Shown here piece by piece: positions 10,520 to 21,405 of a stretch of DNA of 64,000 nt. Below the pieces are notes generated by a model, which was given only the letters and a program-made list of their open reading frames with translations, was not told the DNA's origin and made no database searches. The stretch comes from Cellvibrio sp. KY-YJ-3 (GTDB lineage: Bacteria; Pseudomonadota; Gammaproteobacteria; Pseudomonadales; Cellvibrionaceae), in assembly GCF_008806955.1 (NCBI RefSeq), contig NZ_CP031727.1, positions 3,920,001-3,984,000 of the forward strand, written 5' to 3'. Numbering within the stretch: position 1 is the stretch's first letter; every line of letters begins with the position of its first letter. Both the position numbers and the translations under genes were made by a program.

Positions 10520-10555
10520 CGCGTTGTTCAAACTTAATGCAACGCTTGAGAGCTA

Positions 10556-12781
<2,226 letters not shown>

Positions 12782-13018
12782 TTACAGATGGCTCCATCAA
12801 TTCATGCGGCTCGGCCTTGTGAGCTCTACCATTAACAGTATGAAAATTTAGAAAAAGAGCCCCGCCACAGGGAACTCCCCCTTGCCAGAGCGCGGCGATT
12901 CTACACCTCCGCCGCTTTTTATGCATGGATTAGTTGCTATGGCAGTGGGCGCGATCTCGGATAGAATCGCGTTTTTGGTTGATGCCCCGCTCGTTCCCTG
13001 TCAATTGTGTAGTGATTT

Positions 13019-13822
13019 ATGGCCACCCTGATTCTGTTCAATAAGCCCTTTGGCGTGCTCTCGCAATTCACCGATGGTGAAGGCCGCGCCACACTCAAAG
13101 ACTATATCAACGTACCTCAGGTCTATCCCGCCGGGCGGCTCGACCATGATTCCGAGGGCTTGCTACTGCTCACCGACGATGGCGATTTGCAGCACTACAT
13201 TAGCCACCCCACCCACAAACAGCCCAAAACCTACTGGGTGCAAGTCGAGGGAGCGCCCAACAGCTATGCCCTGACTAAACTGCGCCAGGGTGTTGAACTG
13301 AACGATGGCATGACCCAACCCGCCGAAGTGCGCTTGATTGCCACCCCCAAGCTCTGGGAGCGTGTTCCGCCGATCCGCACACGGGTAAATATTCCCACCC
13401 AATGGTTGGAAATTGTGATCACTGAAGGGCGCAATCGCCAAGTGCGACGTATGACAGCCGCGGTCGGTCACCCTACCCTGCGTTTGGTGCGGGTAAAAAT
13501 TGGCAACTGGACACTGGAGGGAATCGAACAAGGTAAATACAAGACTGAAACCGTCAATGTGCCCGCATCGGCGATTAAATCCATTGGGCGAGCAGTGCCG
13601 CGCAACAAATCGCAGCGCCCTGCGCACAATAAACCAGCGGGCAACCAACAGCGGCCAGAAGCTAATCACCGGAGTGATAAACCCGCTCGCTCGAGCACCA
13701 AAACTGGCGCGGGCAAGAATCCCAGCAGTAAACTGGCCGGACAAAAACCCGCCACCCCCAAACCGGCGGTTAAAACTCTAGTGATCCAAAAACCCAAGCG
13801 CAAATTGGATACAGACCAATAA
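13019..13822 (+). CDS. rluE: 23S rRNA pseudouridine synthase RluE-like, with long basic tail
   Basis: A 267-residue RsuA-family pseudouridine synthase. The catalytic motif [14 protein letters not shown] has its Asp at residue 42, and [12 protein letters not shown] and [23 protein letters not shown] are present. RluE modifies U2457 of 23S rRNA in E. coli; the specificity here is inferred from the missing S4 domain and similarity. The last roughly 70 residues are a Lys/Pro/Asn/Arg-rich, low-complexity extension ([15 protein letters not shown]... onward), unlike the compact E. coli protein. Confidence 0.88.
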   Translation: MATLILFNKPFGVLSQFTDGEGRATLKDYINVPQVYPAGRLDHDSEGLLLLTDDGDLQHYISHPTHKQPKTYWVQVEGAPNSYALTKLRQGVELNDGMTQPAEVRLIATPKLWERVPPIRTRVNIPTQWLEIVITEGRNRQVRRMTAAVGHPTLRLVRVKIGNWTLEGIEQGKYKTETVNVPASAIKSIGRAVPRNKSQRPAHNKPAGNQQRPEANHRSDKPARSSTKTGAGKNPSSKLAGQKPATPKPAVKTLVIQKPKRKLDTDQ

Positions 13823-13835
13823 CGAAAACACCAAC

Positions 13836-13864
13836 AAAAAAGGCGCCAGAGAGGCGCCTTTTTT
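13836..13864. terminator. Bidirectional terminator rluE/mazG
   Basis: GGCGCC, loop AGAGA, GGCGCC, with a run of six A before and six T after. It starts 13 bp after the rluE stop and serves the convergent mazG operon as well. Confidence 0.92.
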
Positions 13865-13903
13865 GTTACTAATCTAACTACCGCTTTGTGCCGCGAACCG
13901 CAG

Positions 13904-14698
13904 CTACTGCTGTTTTGCCTCATCCCAGAGCAGATTCATTTCATCAATCGTCGCGTCGGTTAAGGGTTTGGGCGAATGCGTTTCGATATAGTGAAAACGC
14001 TGCTCAAACTTGTGATTGGCGCGACGCAATGCCTGTTCCGGGTCGATTTTTTGGTAGCGGGCAATGTTTACTACCGCAAACAATAAATCACCCAGCTCTT
14101 CTTCCAGCGCCTGTTGATCACCCGAGTCCAACTCGGCTTCCACTTCCAGCAATTCTTCACGCACTTTCGCGATGGGGCCGTACACATCATCCCAATCAAA
14201 ACCCACACTCGCGGCGCGTTTTTGCAGTTTGGCCGCACGGCTCAGCGAGGGAAGATTTAACGGCACATCGGCCAGTAAACCCTGCGCACCTTTGGCAGCA
14301 CGCTCCTGCTGTTTGATTGCCTCCCAGCGCGCTTTGACATCGACCGGCAAGGTATGGCGATTGTCTACGCGGCTGTGCAAGGTTCCATCGGGAAAGACAT
14401 GTGGGTGGCGACGAATCAGTTTGGCGACCAAATCCGATACTACGCTCGCAAACTCAAAACGCTGCTCCTCTTTGCCCAACTGACTGTAGAAAATTACCTG
14501 AAACAGTAAATCACCCAACTCTTCTTTTAAGTGGACAAAATCCTGCTTTTCAATCGCATCAACCACTTCATAGGCCTCTTCCAACGTGGAGGGGGCGATG
14601 CTGGCGTAGTCCTGTTTGATATCCCAGGGGCAGCCGGCTTCAGGGTCGCGCAGGCGCGCCATTAAATAGAGCAAATCGTCGATGCTGTATTGACTCAC
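13904..14698 (-). CDS. mazG: Nucleoside triphosphate pyrophosphohydrolase MazG
   Basis: A 264-residue all-alpha NTP pyrophosphohydrolase with two MazG repeats; EELGDLLFQVIF and EELGDLLFAVVN carry the metal-binding acidic motifs. It hydrolyses NTPs to NMPs and in E. coli dampens ppGpp-linked death. N-terminal LMARLRDPEAGCPWDIKQDY is typical. The start is GTG. It lies 27 bp behind relA on the same strand, the same partnership as in E. coli and Pseudomonas. Confidence 0.96.
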   Translation of the reverse strand: MSQYSIDDLLYLMARLRDPEAGCPWDIKQDYASIAPSTLEEAYEVVDAIEKQDFVHLKEELGDLLFQVIFYSQLGKEEQRFEFASVVSDLVAKLIRRHPHVFPDGTLHSRVDNRHTLPVDVKARWEAIKQQERAAKGAQGLLADVPLNLPSLSRAAKLQKRAASVGFDWDDVYGPIAKVREELLEVEAELDSGDQQALEEELGDLLFAVVNIARYQKIDPEQALRRANHKFEQRFHYIETHSPKPLTDATIDEMNLLWDEAKQQ

Positions 14699-14725
14699 AA
14701 GTTATTCCTGATGTTTGCAGCGCGC

Positions 14726-16972
14726 CTAGTGTTTACGGCGCGCGGAGGCGATGTTGGGCAGCTGATTGAGTTTGGTGAGTATGCGACTCAACTCATCAAA
14801 GCCGCGAATCTCCACGGTCACCTGCATATCCACGGTATTTTTGCGTTTATCCGACAAGGTTTGCATAGCAACAATATTGATGCGCTCGGTATCCAGCAAC
14901 ACGGTGATGTCTTTGAGCAGACCATAGCGGTCGTAAGCTTCAATCACTATATCCACCGAGTAGAGGCTCTGCGGTGTTTCGCCCCACTCCACTTTGATAA
15001 TGCGCTGGGGTTCATCGGCCTGCAGCTGCAGAATGTTGTTGCAATCCTGACGGTGAATGGACACACCTTTGCCCAGGGTGATGTAGCCAGTGATGGCATC
15101 ACCCGGCACCGGATTACAACAGTTGGCGATTTGGGTAAGCAAGTTGCCCACACCTTCGATGTAAAAATCCGAATCCTTTTTCTGGCGCGTCGCCTTACTG
15201 CTTTTAAACGGAATCAGCGGCTGCTGCGGATTGGCGTCATCCAGTTGTTTTTGCGCGGCATTTAATACCTGACCGACACCAATATCGCTGGCGCCAACGG
15301 CGGCGTACAGGTCATCAAGGCTATTGAAATGCAGCTTTTGCGCCAGCGCTTCGAAGTCCAAATCCAGCAGCGCCAGACGTTTGAATTCGCGATCCAGCAG
15401 CGCCTGACCTTCGGCGATGTTTTTATCGCGCGCCTGCTGTTTAAACCAATGCTGGATTTTGGCGCGGGCGCGCCCCGTATTCACATAACCCAAGGCCATG
15501 TTGAGCCAGTCGCGGCTGGGCGATTCCAGCTTACCGGTAAGAATTTCCACCTGATCGGCATTGGTGAGCTGGTAATTAAGCGGCACTATGCGGTTGTTGA
15601 CCTTGGCGCCGCGGCAGCGATGGCCGACATCGGTGTGGATTTTGTAAGCAAAATCGAGCGGCGTGGCGGTGCGCGGTAAATCCACCACATGGCCTTCCGG
15701 CGTAAAGACGTAGATACGATCCTGATTCACCGCGCGCAGGTCGTCCTGCAGATGGGATGGATCGCCCCCCAGCTCCTCGTGCCACTCCAGAACTTGGCGC
15801 AGCCAGGCGATTTTCTGCTCGTAGCCATCCTGGGTCGCTTTGGTGTCGGTGCCCTTATAGCGCCAGTGAGCGCACACCCCGAGTTCAGATTCCTCGTGCA
15901 TTTCCTGGGTGCGGATCTGGATTTCCAACACCTTGTTTTCCGGCCCCCACACGGCGGTATGCAGCGAGCGGTAGCCGTTCTCTTTGGGCGAAGCGATGTA
16001 GTCGTCAAACTCGTGGGGAATATTGCGCCAGAGGCTATGAACTATACCCAGCACGGCGTAACAATCGCGCACTGTCGGCACCAAAATACGCACCGCGCGA
16101 ATATCGTACACCTGTGAAAAGGGAATGCCCTTGCGCTGCATTTTGCGCCAGATGCTGTAAATGTGTTTGGCCCGCCCGCCCACCGAACCTTCAATACCGG
16201 CTTTTTTCAACTCGCTGCGCAGCCGCTCCAACAGCTTGTCGATATATTCCTGGCGCGCTAACCGGCGCTCGTCCAACAACTTGGCGATGCGTTTGTAATC
16301 TTCGGGTTGCAGGTAGCGGAAGGACAAATCCTCCAGCTCCCATTTGATATGACCAATACCCAAGCGATGGGCGAGCGGCGCATAAATATCCGCCACTTCA
16401 CGCGCCACCTGGCGACGGCGGTCTGCTTCAGCGTTTTTCACCGAGCGGATGGCACAAGTGCGCTCGGCCAATTTGATCAGCGCAACACGCACATCATCCA
16501 CCATGGACACCAGCATTTTGCGGATCTTTTCCGCCTGCTCGACTGCCTGTGAACCTAATACCCGGTCTTCGTGTTCATTGCGCTGATAACTGATGGCCGC
16601 CATACGCAGCACACCTTTCACCAGCTTGGCCACGGTTTCACCAAAGCGGTTTTGCAATTCCACCAGCGTAATTTTGTGTTCGCGCACGGCGCGGTAGAGA
16701 ATCGCGGCCACCAGAGCATCTTGATCCAGCTGTAAATCCGCGAGGATTTCCGCCATCTCCAAGCCGATGCGAAAACAGGAGAAATCCTCGCCCCAGTTGT
16801 GATCGTCTTCGGCGTGGATGTCCACCAGCGATAAACTGAGCTCCGCCGCACGGCGCAGCTCGGCGCGACTGGTATCGGATTGCAGGGAGGATTTATTCAA
16901 GCGGTCGATCCAGGCATCTATGTCCACCTGGCCATCGGCGGCTATAGGGTGATCTGCTCTGACTTTAACCAT
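14726..16972 (-). CDS. relA: GTP pyrophosphokinase RelA (ppGpp synthetase)
   Basis: A 748-residue RSH protein of RelA type. The N-terminal pseudo-hydrolase domain lacks the HDxxED metal motif (ALVAAILYRAVREHK replaces it). The synthetase domain has RSLHTAVWGPENKVLEIQIR and an EXDD motif, EFDD, at about residue 320, which marks monofunctional RelA rather than bifunctional SpoT. TGS (VFTPEGHVVDLPRTATPLDFAYKIH), zinc-finger/CC and ACT domains follow. An upstream in-frame start exists at 17026, but MVKVRADH at 16972 matches the family start. A SpoT must exist elsewhere. Confidence 0.96.
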   Translation of the reverse strand: MVKVRADHPIAADGQVDIDAWIDRLNKSSLQSDTSRAELRRAAELSLSLVDIHAEDDHNWGEDFSCFRIGLEMAEILADLQLDQDALVAAILYRAVREHKITLVELQNRFGETVAKLVKGVLRMAAISYQRNEHEDRVLGSQAVEQAEKIRKMLVSMVDDVRVALIKLAERTCAIRSVKNAEADRRRQVAREVADIYAPLAHRLGIGHIKWELEDLSFRYLQPEDYKRIAKLLDERRLARQEYIDKLLERLRSELKKAGIEGSVGGRAKHIYSIWRKMQRKGIPFSQVYDIRAVRILVPTVRDCYAVLGIVHSLWRNIPHEFDDYIASPKENGYRSLHTAVWGPENKVLEIQIRTQEMHEESELGVCAHWRYKGTDTKATQDGYEQKIAWLRQVLEWHEELGGDPSHLQDDLRAVNQDRIYVFTPEGHVVDLPRTATPLDFAYKIHTDVGHRCRGAKVNNRIVPLNYQLTNADQVEILTGKLESPSRDWLNMALGYVNTGRARAKIQHWFKQQARDKNIAEGQALLDREFKRLALLDLDFEALAQKLHFNSLDDLYAAVGASDIGVGQVLNAAQKQLDDANPQQPLIPFKSSKATRQKKDSDFYIEGVGNLLTQIANCCNPVPGDAITGYITLGKGVSIHRQDCNNILQLQADEPQRIIKVEWGETPQSLYSVDIVIEAYDRYGLLKDITVLLDTERINIVAMQTLSDKRKNTVDMQVTVEIRGFDELSRILTKLNQLPNIASARRKH

Positions 16973-17081
16973 GAGGTTCGCCTTACTTATTCTTGCGTGC
17001 CACCGGCCGCGCAGGCCGGTCAACACTTAAATTCAATCGAGGTTTGCATGCCCTTCGCTAACAACAGGCGAATGGGTAGTT

Positions 17082-18593
17082 TTATTTCTTCAGCAAGAAC
17101 AGCGCCATAGACTCAACATGACTGGTGTGCGGGAACATATCCAGCACACCCACCGCATCCAGCGCATAACCCACCTCGGCGAGCAGCGCTGAATCCCGCG
17201 CCAAAGTCGCCGGGTTGCAACTGACGTAGACAATTCGCTTGGGTGAAAGTTGCTTACCTATTACCCAGCGCTGAATGCTGGTAATAATGTCTTTTGCACC
17301 ATCGCGGGGCGGGTCTAACAAGAGCGCATTAATGTTGCCCCCCAAGCGCTGCAATTGAGTATGGGTCATATCCGTCAGGTTCGCGGCGATAAATTTTGCG
17401 TTGCCGATATGCAAGGCCTCCGCATTTTCGCGCCCACGCAACACCATGGATTCGACCGCCTCAATGCCCACTACCTCCGCGCACTGGCGCGCCATGGGCA
17501 GGGTGAAGTTACCTATGCCGCAGAAGAGATCGAGCGCGCGGTCGTCCGGTTTCAGTGCCAATAATTCCAGCGCTTGGGCAACCATCAACTGGTTAACGTG
17601 CGGGTTAACCTGGGTGAAATCCTGCGGGTGATAGGCGAGCTCCAGGCCCGCCACTTCATAATGCAAACGTGGGTCGCAGCTATTGCCCTGCAGATCCGTG
17701 AGCCCCAGATTGCCATTCGGCTCAAGCCAGACAGTCACCTGCTGTTGCGCCGCCAGCTGTGCCAGCGAGTGCAGATCCGCCTCGGCCAGTTTTTTAGTGT
17801 GACGAATAATAATCGCGCTATTACTGAGCGCATCATCGGCCTGCCCTTTAACCAGTTCGACATGGGTGACCGCTTTGGCCGCGCGCAATTGGGTGAGCCA
17901 CACACGCAGTGGCGCGAGCAATTGGTTCAACTCGGGCGCCAATACCAAACACTGATCGACCTGGGTAATTTGGTTGCTGTAGTGCTGACGAAAGCCAAGG
18001 CTCACACTGCCATCATCTTCATACCAAACGCCCAAACGCGCACGGCTGCGATAACCGGTATCCGCCAAGGTAATCGGCGCAAGCACACGTTTCGGTTCTA
18101 CCCCGCCCCAGCGTTTTAATTGCTGCAGCAACGAATCCTGTTTCATTAGCAACTGCTGGGCCGGTTGCATATGTTGCAACTGACAGCCGCCGCACTGTGC
18201 GTAATGCACGCAAGGTGGCGCAACCCGCTCAGGCGATGCCTCAATCAGCTGATCAACCCGTGCATCGATAAAACGCGCATGTTCTTCAACCAAGCGTGCA
18301 CTGACTTTTTCATTCACCAATGCACCGGCGATAAAAATGGTTTTTCCGTCCAGATCGGCCACACCTCGACCATCGTGACTTAAACGGTCGATAGTGAATT
18401 CACCCAGGCGTTTATTAAATTGTGGCAACACCTTTTCCGCCGCGCGCGGTTGATTGCGGCGCGGTGCGTCATCGCGCACATAGACTTTGCCATCCGCTTT
18501 TTTGGGACGCGGCTTTTTGCCTAATAAACTAGCGCCTTTTTTAGGCGTACCGCCTTTGGATGAGCTGCTATTTTTACCACTGCGATTGGACAT
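17082..18593 (-). CDS. rlmD: 23S rRNA (uracil(1939)-C5)-methyltransferase RlmD
   Basis: A 503-residue RumA/RlmD enzyme. A basic Ser/Lys/Pro-rich N-terminal extension of about 60 residues precedes the TRAM domain (FTIDRLSHDGRGVADLDGK). The [4Fe-4S] ligands are visible in CVHYAQCGGCQLQH, with the fourth Cys in DQCLVL. The SAM-binding fold (DLFCGIGNFTLP) and the catalytic Cys in VYVSCNPATLARD follow. It methylates U1939 of 23S rRNA. It is upstream of relA-mazG as in other gammaproteobacteria. Confidence 0.96.
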   Translation of the reverse strand: MSNRSGKNSSSSKGGTPKKGASLLGKKPRPKKADGKVYVRDDAPRRNQPRAAEKVLPQFNKRLGEFTIDRLSHDGRGVADLDGKTIFIAGALVNEKVSARLVEEHARFIDARVDQLIEASPERVAPPCVHYAQCGGCQLQHMQPAQQLLMKQDSLLQQLKRWGGVEPKRVLAPITLADTGYRSRARLGVWYEDDGSVSLGFRQHYSNQITQVDQCLVLAPELNQLLAPLRVWLTQLRAAKAVTHVELVKGQADDALSNSAIIIRHTKKLAEADLHSLAQLAAQQQVTVWLEPNGNLGLTDLQGNSCDPRLHYEVAGLELAYHPQDFTQVNPHVNQLMVAQALELLALKPDDRALDLFCGIGNFTLPMARQCAEVVGIEAVESMVLRGRENAEALHIGNAKFIAANLTDMTHTQLQRLGGNINALLLDPPRDGAKDIITSIQRWVIGKQLSPKRIVYVSCNPATLARDSALLAEVGYALDAVGVLDMFPHTSHVESMALFLLKK

Positions 18594-18647
18594 TAAAAAT
18601 TCCCGGTATTACAGAAAGTGACGGGGCGTTGTGCACCGTCGACATAA

Positions 18648-20198
18648 TTACTGACTGAATTGTTCATCAATCCATTCATAACGCTCTCGCTGCCAGCGAA
18701 TCAACTCATTGACTTCAGTCTCATAGCTGCCCGTGGCGCGAGAGGGATGCATAATCCACGACTCAAAATCAGTGATATCCCAGATTGAATAGTTTTTCTC
18801 TTGTGGCTTATCCAACCAGGTCGCACGGGCTTGTGCGTACTGAAAAATTTCTTCCAGCTTGCCTTGGGTTTTTAACAACTGCCATTGCGCTTTGACTTTT
18901 GCTTCAAATGCGGGGTCTTGAAATAAACGGTTAAACCAGGGAGCCGGACGGATATGCCAGCCCTCGGTTTTATCAACATTGTCATAACCGGCGTTGCCCA
19001 TGGCTAAATCGAAATCCCAAATCGGGCCAAAAAATAATTTGCCGTTGCGCTTTTTATACAGATAAAAACTCGCCACAGCGCCATCGGGATTTTTAAACAA
19101 TTCGTTCACTAAAAAATACTGAATAGCAGAATCGACATCGATATAAGCCGCATAGCCAGTATTCGGGTCAGCAAAATTATCACCAAATAATGCAGTTTCA
19201 GTATCAGTGATGTATTGCTCAATATAATTGCGCTGTGCAGCCCACGCTGGCTCCAGCAAAGCTTCCGGTGTATCAAGGCAGAAAGGATTCATGCCATGAG
19301 CCGAATCCACACAGAAGGTTTCTTCACGCGCTAAATTAACGCCATTTACGCAGTAGCTTTCCCAGAATGCGGTTTGGCAATAATCCCTATGCATACGGAA
19401 ATCCACTTCCAACAAGTAGCCGCCGGTAATATTGGGAGTCGCTGTATCGCTGTCTTTTAATTCAACAATATTCACGCGATCCCTGGCGACGCGAATATGC
19501 TCAGTCAGTTGATAAATACCTTGATACTGACCATTCAAATGCAATTCAACATATTGATTACGCGGGCTGTACTCCATACCCAAACTACGCCCAAAACGAA
19601 AGGCAATATCATTGCGCATCAGTGTTTTGTCGGCGTAGTTCGCTAACAAGACCCAGTGCCTGCTCGCCGGCATTCCCAATAATTGGGCGGAGCTGGTTAA
19701 TTTGAGTCGATAAGGCTTTTTAACCCATGACCAGGTGGAATTACCGCGCCCGCGAATTTCCAACTCACCACTCAGGGTATTTTGTTCATCGCCCGAGAGC
19801 GAAAAATTACCAGTGAGGTAATTCTCTTTGGACACAATTGGCGCAGCTCCTGTGGTGGTAATGTCCAAGACCGGCAAGGCCTCCGCTGTCCCCACCGGAA
19901 AGTCAGTCGGAATACTGGACTGACTGGCGCTGCTCGTTGACTCAACGGATGACACCGATGCCGAAGTCGCCGCCGAGCTGGTTTGCTCGCTGCTCGACGA
20001 TGCCAGACTGATCGACAAACTACTGGAGGACAGCACCACACTGCTCTGCTGACTACTTGATGAGAGCGTCGCAGTACTACTTTGCTGGCTGCTAGTGGCT
20101 ACCGGCGCAGTTGATCCGGAACCGCCACCGCATGCTTGCAACACACACATAAAAATACTGAGTGAAACCCAACGCATTACCGTCGTCATTGCCGTCAT
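18648..20198 (-). CDS. CotH-like kinase-fold lipoprotein with Ser-rich linker
   Basis: A 516-residue exported lipoprotein: signal sequence with lipobox LQAC near residue 23, then GGGSGS, an almost pure Ser/Ala/Thr/Val linker to about residue 100, and a CotH domain (YLTGNFSLSGDEQNTLSGELEIRGRGNSTW, KKPYRLKLTSSAQLLGMPASRHWVLLANYADKTLMRNDIAF, FFGPIWDFDLAMGN). CotH proteins are atypical secreted kinases in spores; in cellulolytic marine/soil bacteria they are secreted proteins of unknown substrate. The Ser linker is a Cellvibrio hallmark. It sits between rlmD and cysM, which lie next to each other in Pseudomonas, so it looks like a lineage-specific insertion. Confidence 0.85.
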   Translation of the reverse strand: MTAMTTVMRWVSLSIFMCVLQACGGGSGSTAPVATSSQQSSTATLSSSSQQSSVVLSSSSLSISLASSSSEQTSSAATSASVSSVESTSSASQSSIPTDFPVGTAEALPVLDITTTGAAPIVSKENYLTGNFSLSGDEQNTLSGELEIRGRGNSTWSWVKKPYRLKLTSSAQLLGMPASRHWVLLANYADKTLMRNDIAFRFGRSLGMEYSPRNQYVELHLNGQYQGIYQLTEHIRVARDRVNIVELKDSDTATPNITGGYLLEVDFRMHRDYCQTAFWESYCVNGVNLAREETFCVDSAHGMNPFCLDTPEALLEPAWAAQRNYIEQYITDTETALFGDNFADPNTGYAAYIDVDSAIQYFLVNELFKNPDGAVASFYLYKKRNGKLFFGPIWDFDLAMGNAGYDNVDKTEGWHIRPAPWFNRLFQDPAFEAKVKAQWQLLKTQGKLEEIFQYAQARATWLDKPQEKNYSIWDITDFESWIMHPSRATGSYETEVNELIRWQRERYEWIDEQFSQ

Positions 20199-20301
20199 AG
20201 TTTTATCCTGATTTATTATTGTTTAACAAATGTATGATTATTTAACGAATGACATCCGGGTGCATTCCATGTGTTGCGATCAGCTACCAACCACATCCAT
20301 A

Positions 20302-21192
20302 TCACTGATTAAACAATCCGGACGATAAATAACGGTCACCGCGATCACAAATAATCGCGACTATCACGGCATTTTCCACCTGTTGGCTCAGTTCCAATGC
20401 CGCCGCCACTGAGCCACCGGATGACACGCCGCAAAAAATACCTTCTTTGCGCGCCAGCTCGCGCATGGTTTGCTCTGCCAAGGCTTGGGGCATATTTACA
20501 ATGCCATCCACGCGGTCGCGCTCGTAAATTTTGGGCAGATAGGCTTCTGGCCAGCGGCGAATGCCAGGAATTTGCGCCCCTTCAGACGGCTGCAAACCAA
20601 TAATCTGAATAGCCGGATTTTTTTCTTTGAGAAAACGCGAGGTCCCCATAATAGTACCGGTGGTGCCCATGGAGCTGACAAAATGGGTGATGGTGCCACC
20701 GGTCTGTTGCCACAATTCCGGGCCAGTAGTGGTGTAGTGGGCAAGCGGATTATCGGCGTTACCAAATTGATCGAGCACCTTGCCCTTACCCTCTGCTTGC
20801 ATTTTTAGGGCGAGATCACGCGCGCCTTCCATGCCCGCTTCTTTGCTGACTAAAATTAGCTCCGCACCATAAGCCAACATGGAGGCCTTGCGCTCCGCAG
20901 TGGAATTGTCGGGCATGATTAAAATCATGCGGTAGCCTTTGATCGCCGCCACCATCGCCAGGGCGATGCCGGTATTGCCGCTGGTTGCTTCAATTAAGGT
21001 ATCGCCTGGCTTGATGTCGCCGCGCAATTCGGCGCGACTGATCATGGACAGTGCGGGACGATCTTTTACCGAGCCCGCTGGATTATTGCCCTCCAGCTTC
21101 ACCAGCAAGGTATTGCTGGTCACACCGGGCAGGCGCTGCAAGCGCACCAGCGGAGTATTACCAACAAATGCTTCAATGGTGGGGAATTCCAT
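20302..21192 (-). CDS. cysM: Cysteine synthase B
   Basis: A 296-residue PLP-dependent enzyme of the O-acetylserine sulfhydrylase family. The PLP Lys is K43 in NNPAGSVKDRPA, and the substrate loop TSGNTG and GTTGTIMG phosphate-binding loop are intact. CysM can use thiosulfate as well as sulfide. Length and the ending DRYLSSGLF fit CysM rather than the longer CysK. It is divergent from gacS with about 213 bp between, and this cysM/gacS proximity recurs in Pseudomonas. Confidence 0.95.
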   Translation of the reverse strand: MEFPTIEAFVGNTPLVRLQRLPGVTSNTLLVKLEGNNPAGSVKDRPALSMISRAELRGDIKPGDTLIEATSGNTGIALAMVAAIKGYRMILIMPDNSTAERKASMLAYGAELILVSKEAGMEGARDLALKMQAEGKGKVLDQFGNADNPLAHYTTTGPELWQQTGGTITHFVSSMGTTGTIMGTSRFLKEKNPAIQIIGLQPSEGAQIPGIRRWPEAYLPKIYERDRVDGIVNMPQALAEQTMRELARKEGIFCGVSSGGSVAAALELSQQVENAVIVAIICDRGDRYLSSGLFNQ

Positions 21193-21405
21193 ACTGACCT
21201 CGGAGTGGTTAAATCAGGTTACAAGCCGGCTTTTATTTCGCGGAAGGAGCTATGCTTTTCCACGCTACCGTTGCGCAGCCGCGCGGGAGGCGGCTATTCT
21301 ACCCGCGATCACCCTGCCTGCGAACACTTGGTGTTAAAACTTACTGCTCGCCACTGGACTATTAGCCAATTTCCGGATTACCACAAAAATAAGGCCCGCG
21401 TTGTT

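Noticed and set aside
12950-12976. Hairpin CGCGAT...ATCGCG followed by GTTTTT before rluE
   Set aside because: It resembles a terminator but lies 43 bp before rluE with no upstream plus-strand gene to end, and the stem is only 6 bp; more likely chance or part of the promoter.
19900-20110. Repetitive Ser codons resembling a tandem repeat or CRISPR
   Set aside because: The repeats are irregular Ser/Ala/Thr codons of a protein linker in frame with the CotH gene; there are no spacers.
21205-21405. N-terminal extension of gacS
   Set aside because: The extra 67 codons overlap the cysM/gacS control region and add no domain; ATG 21406 gives the normal N-terminus.
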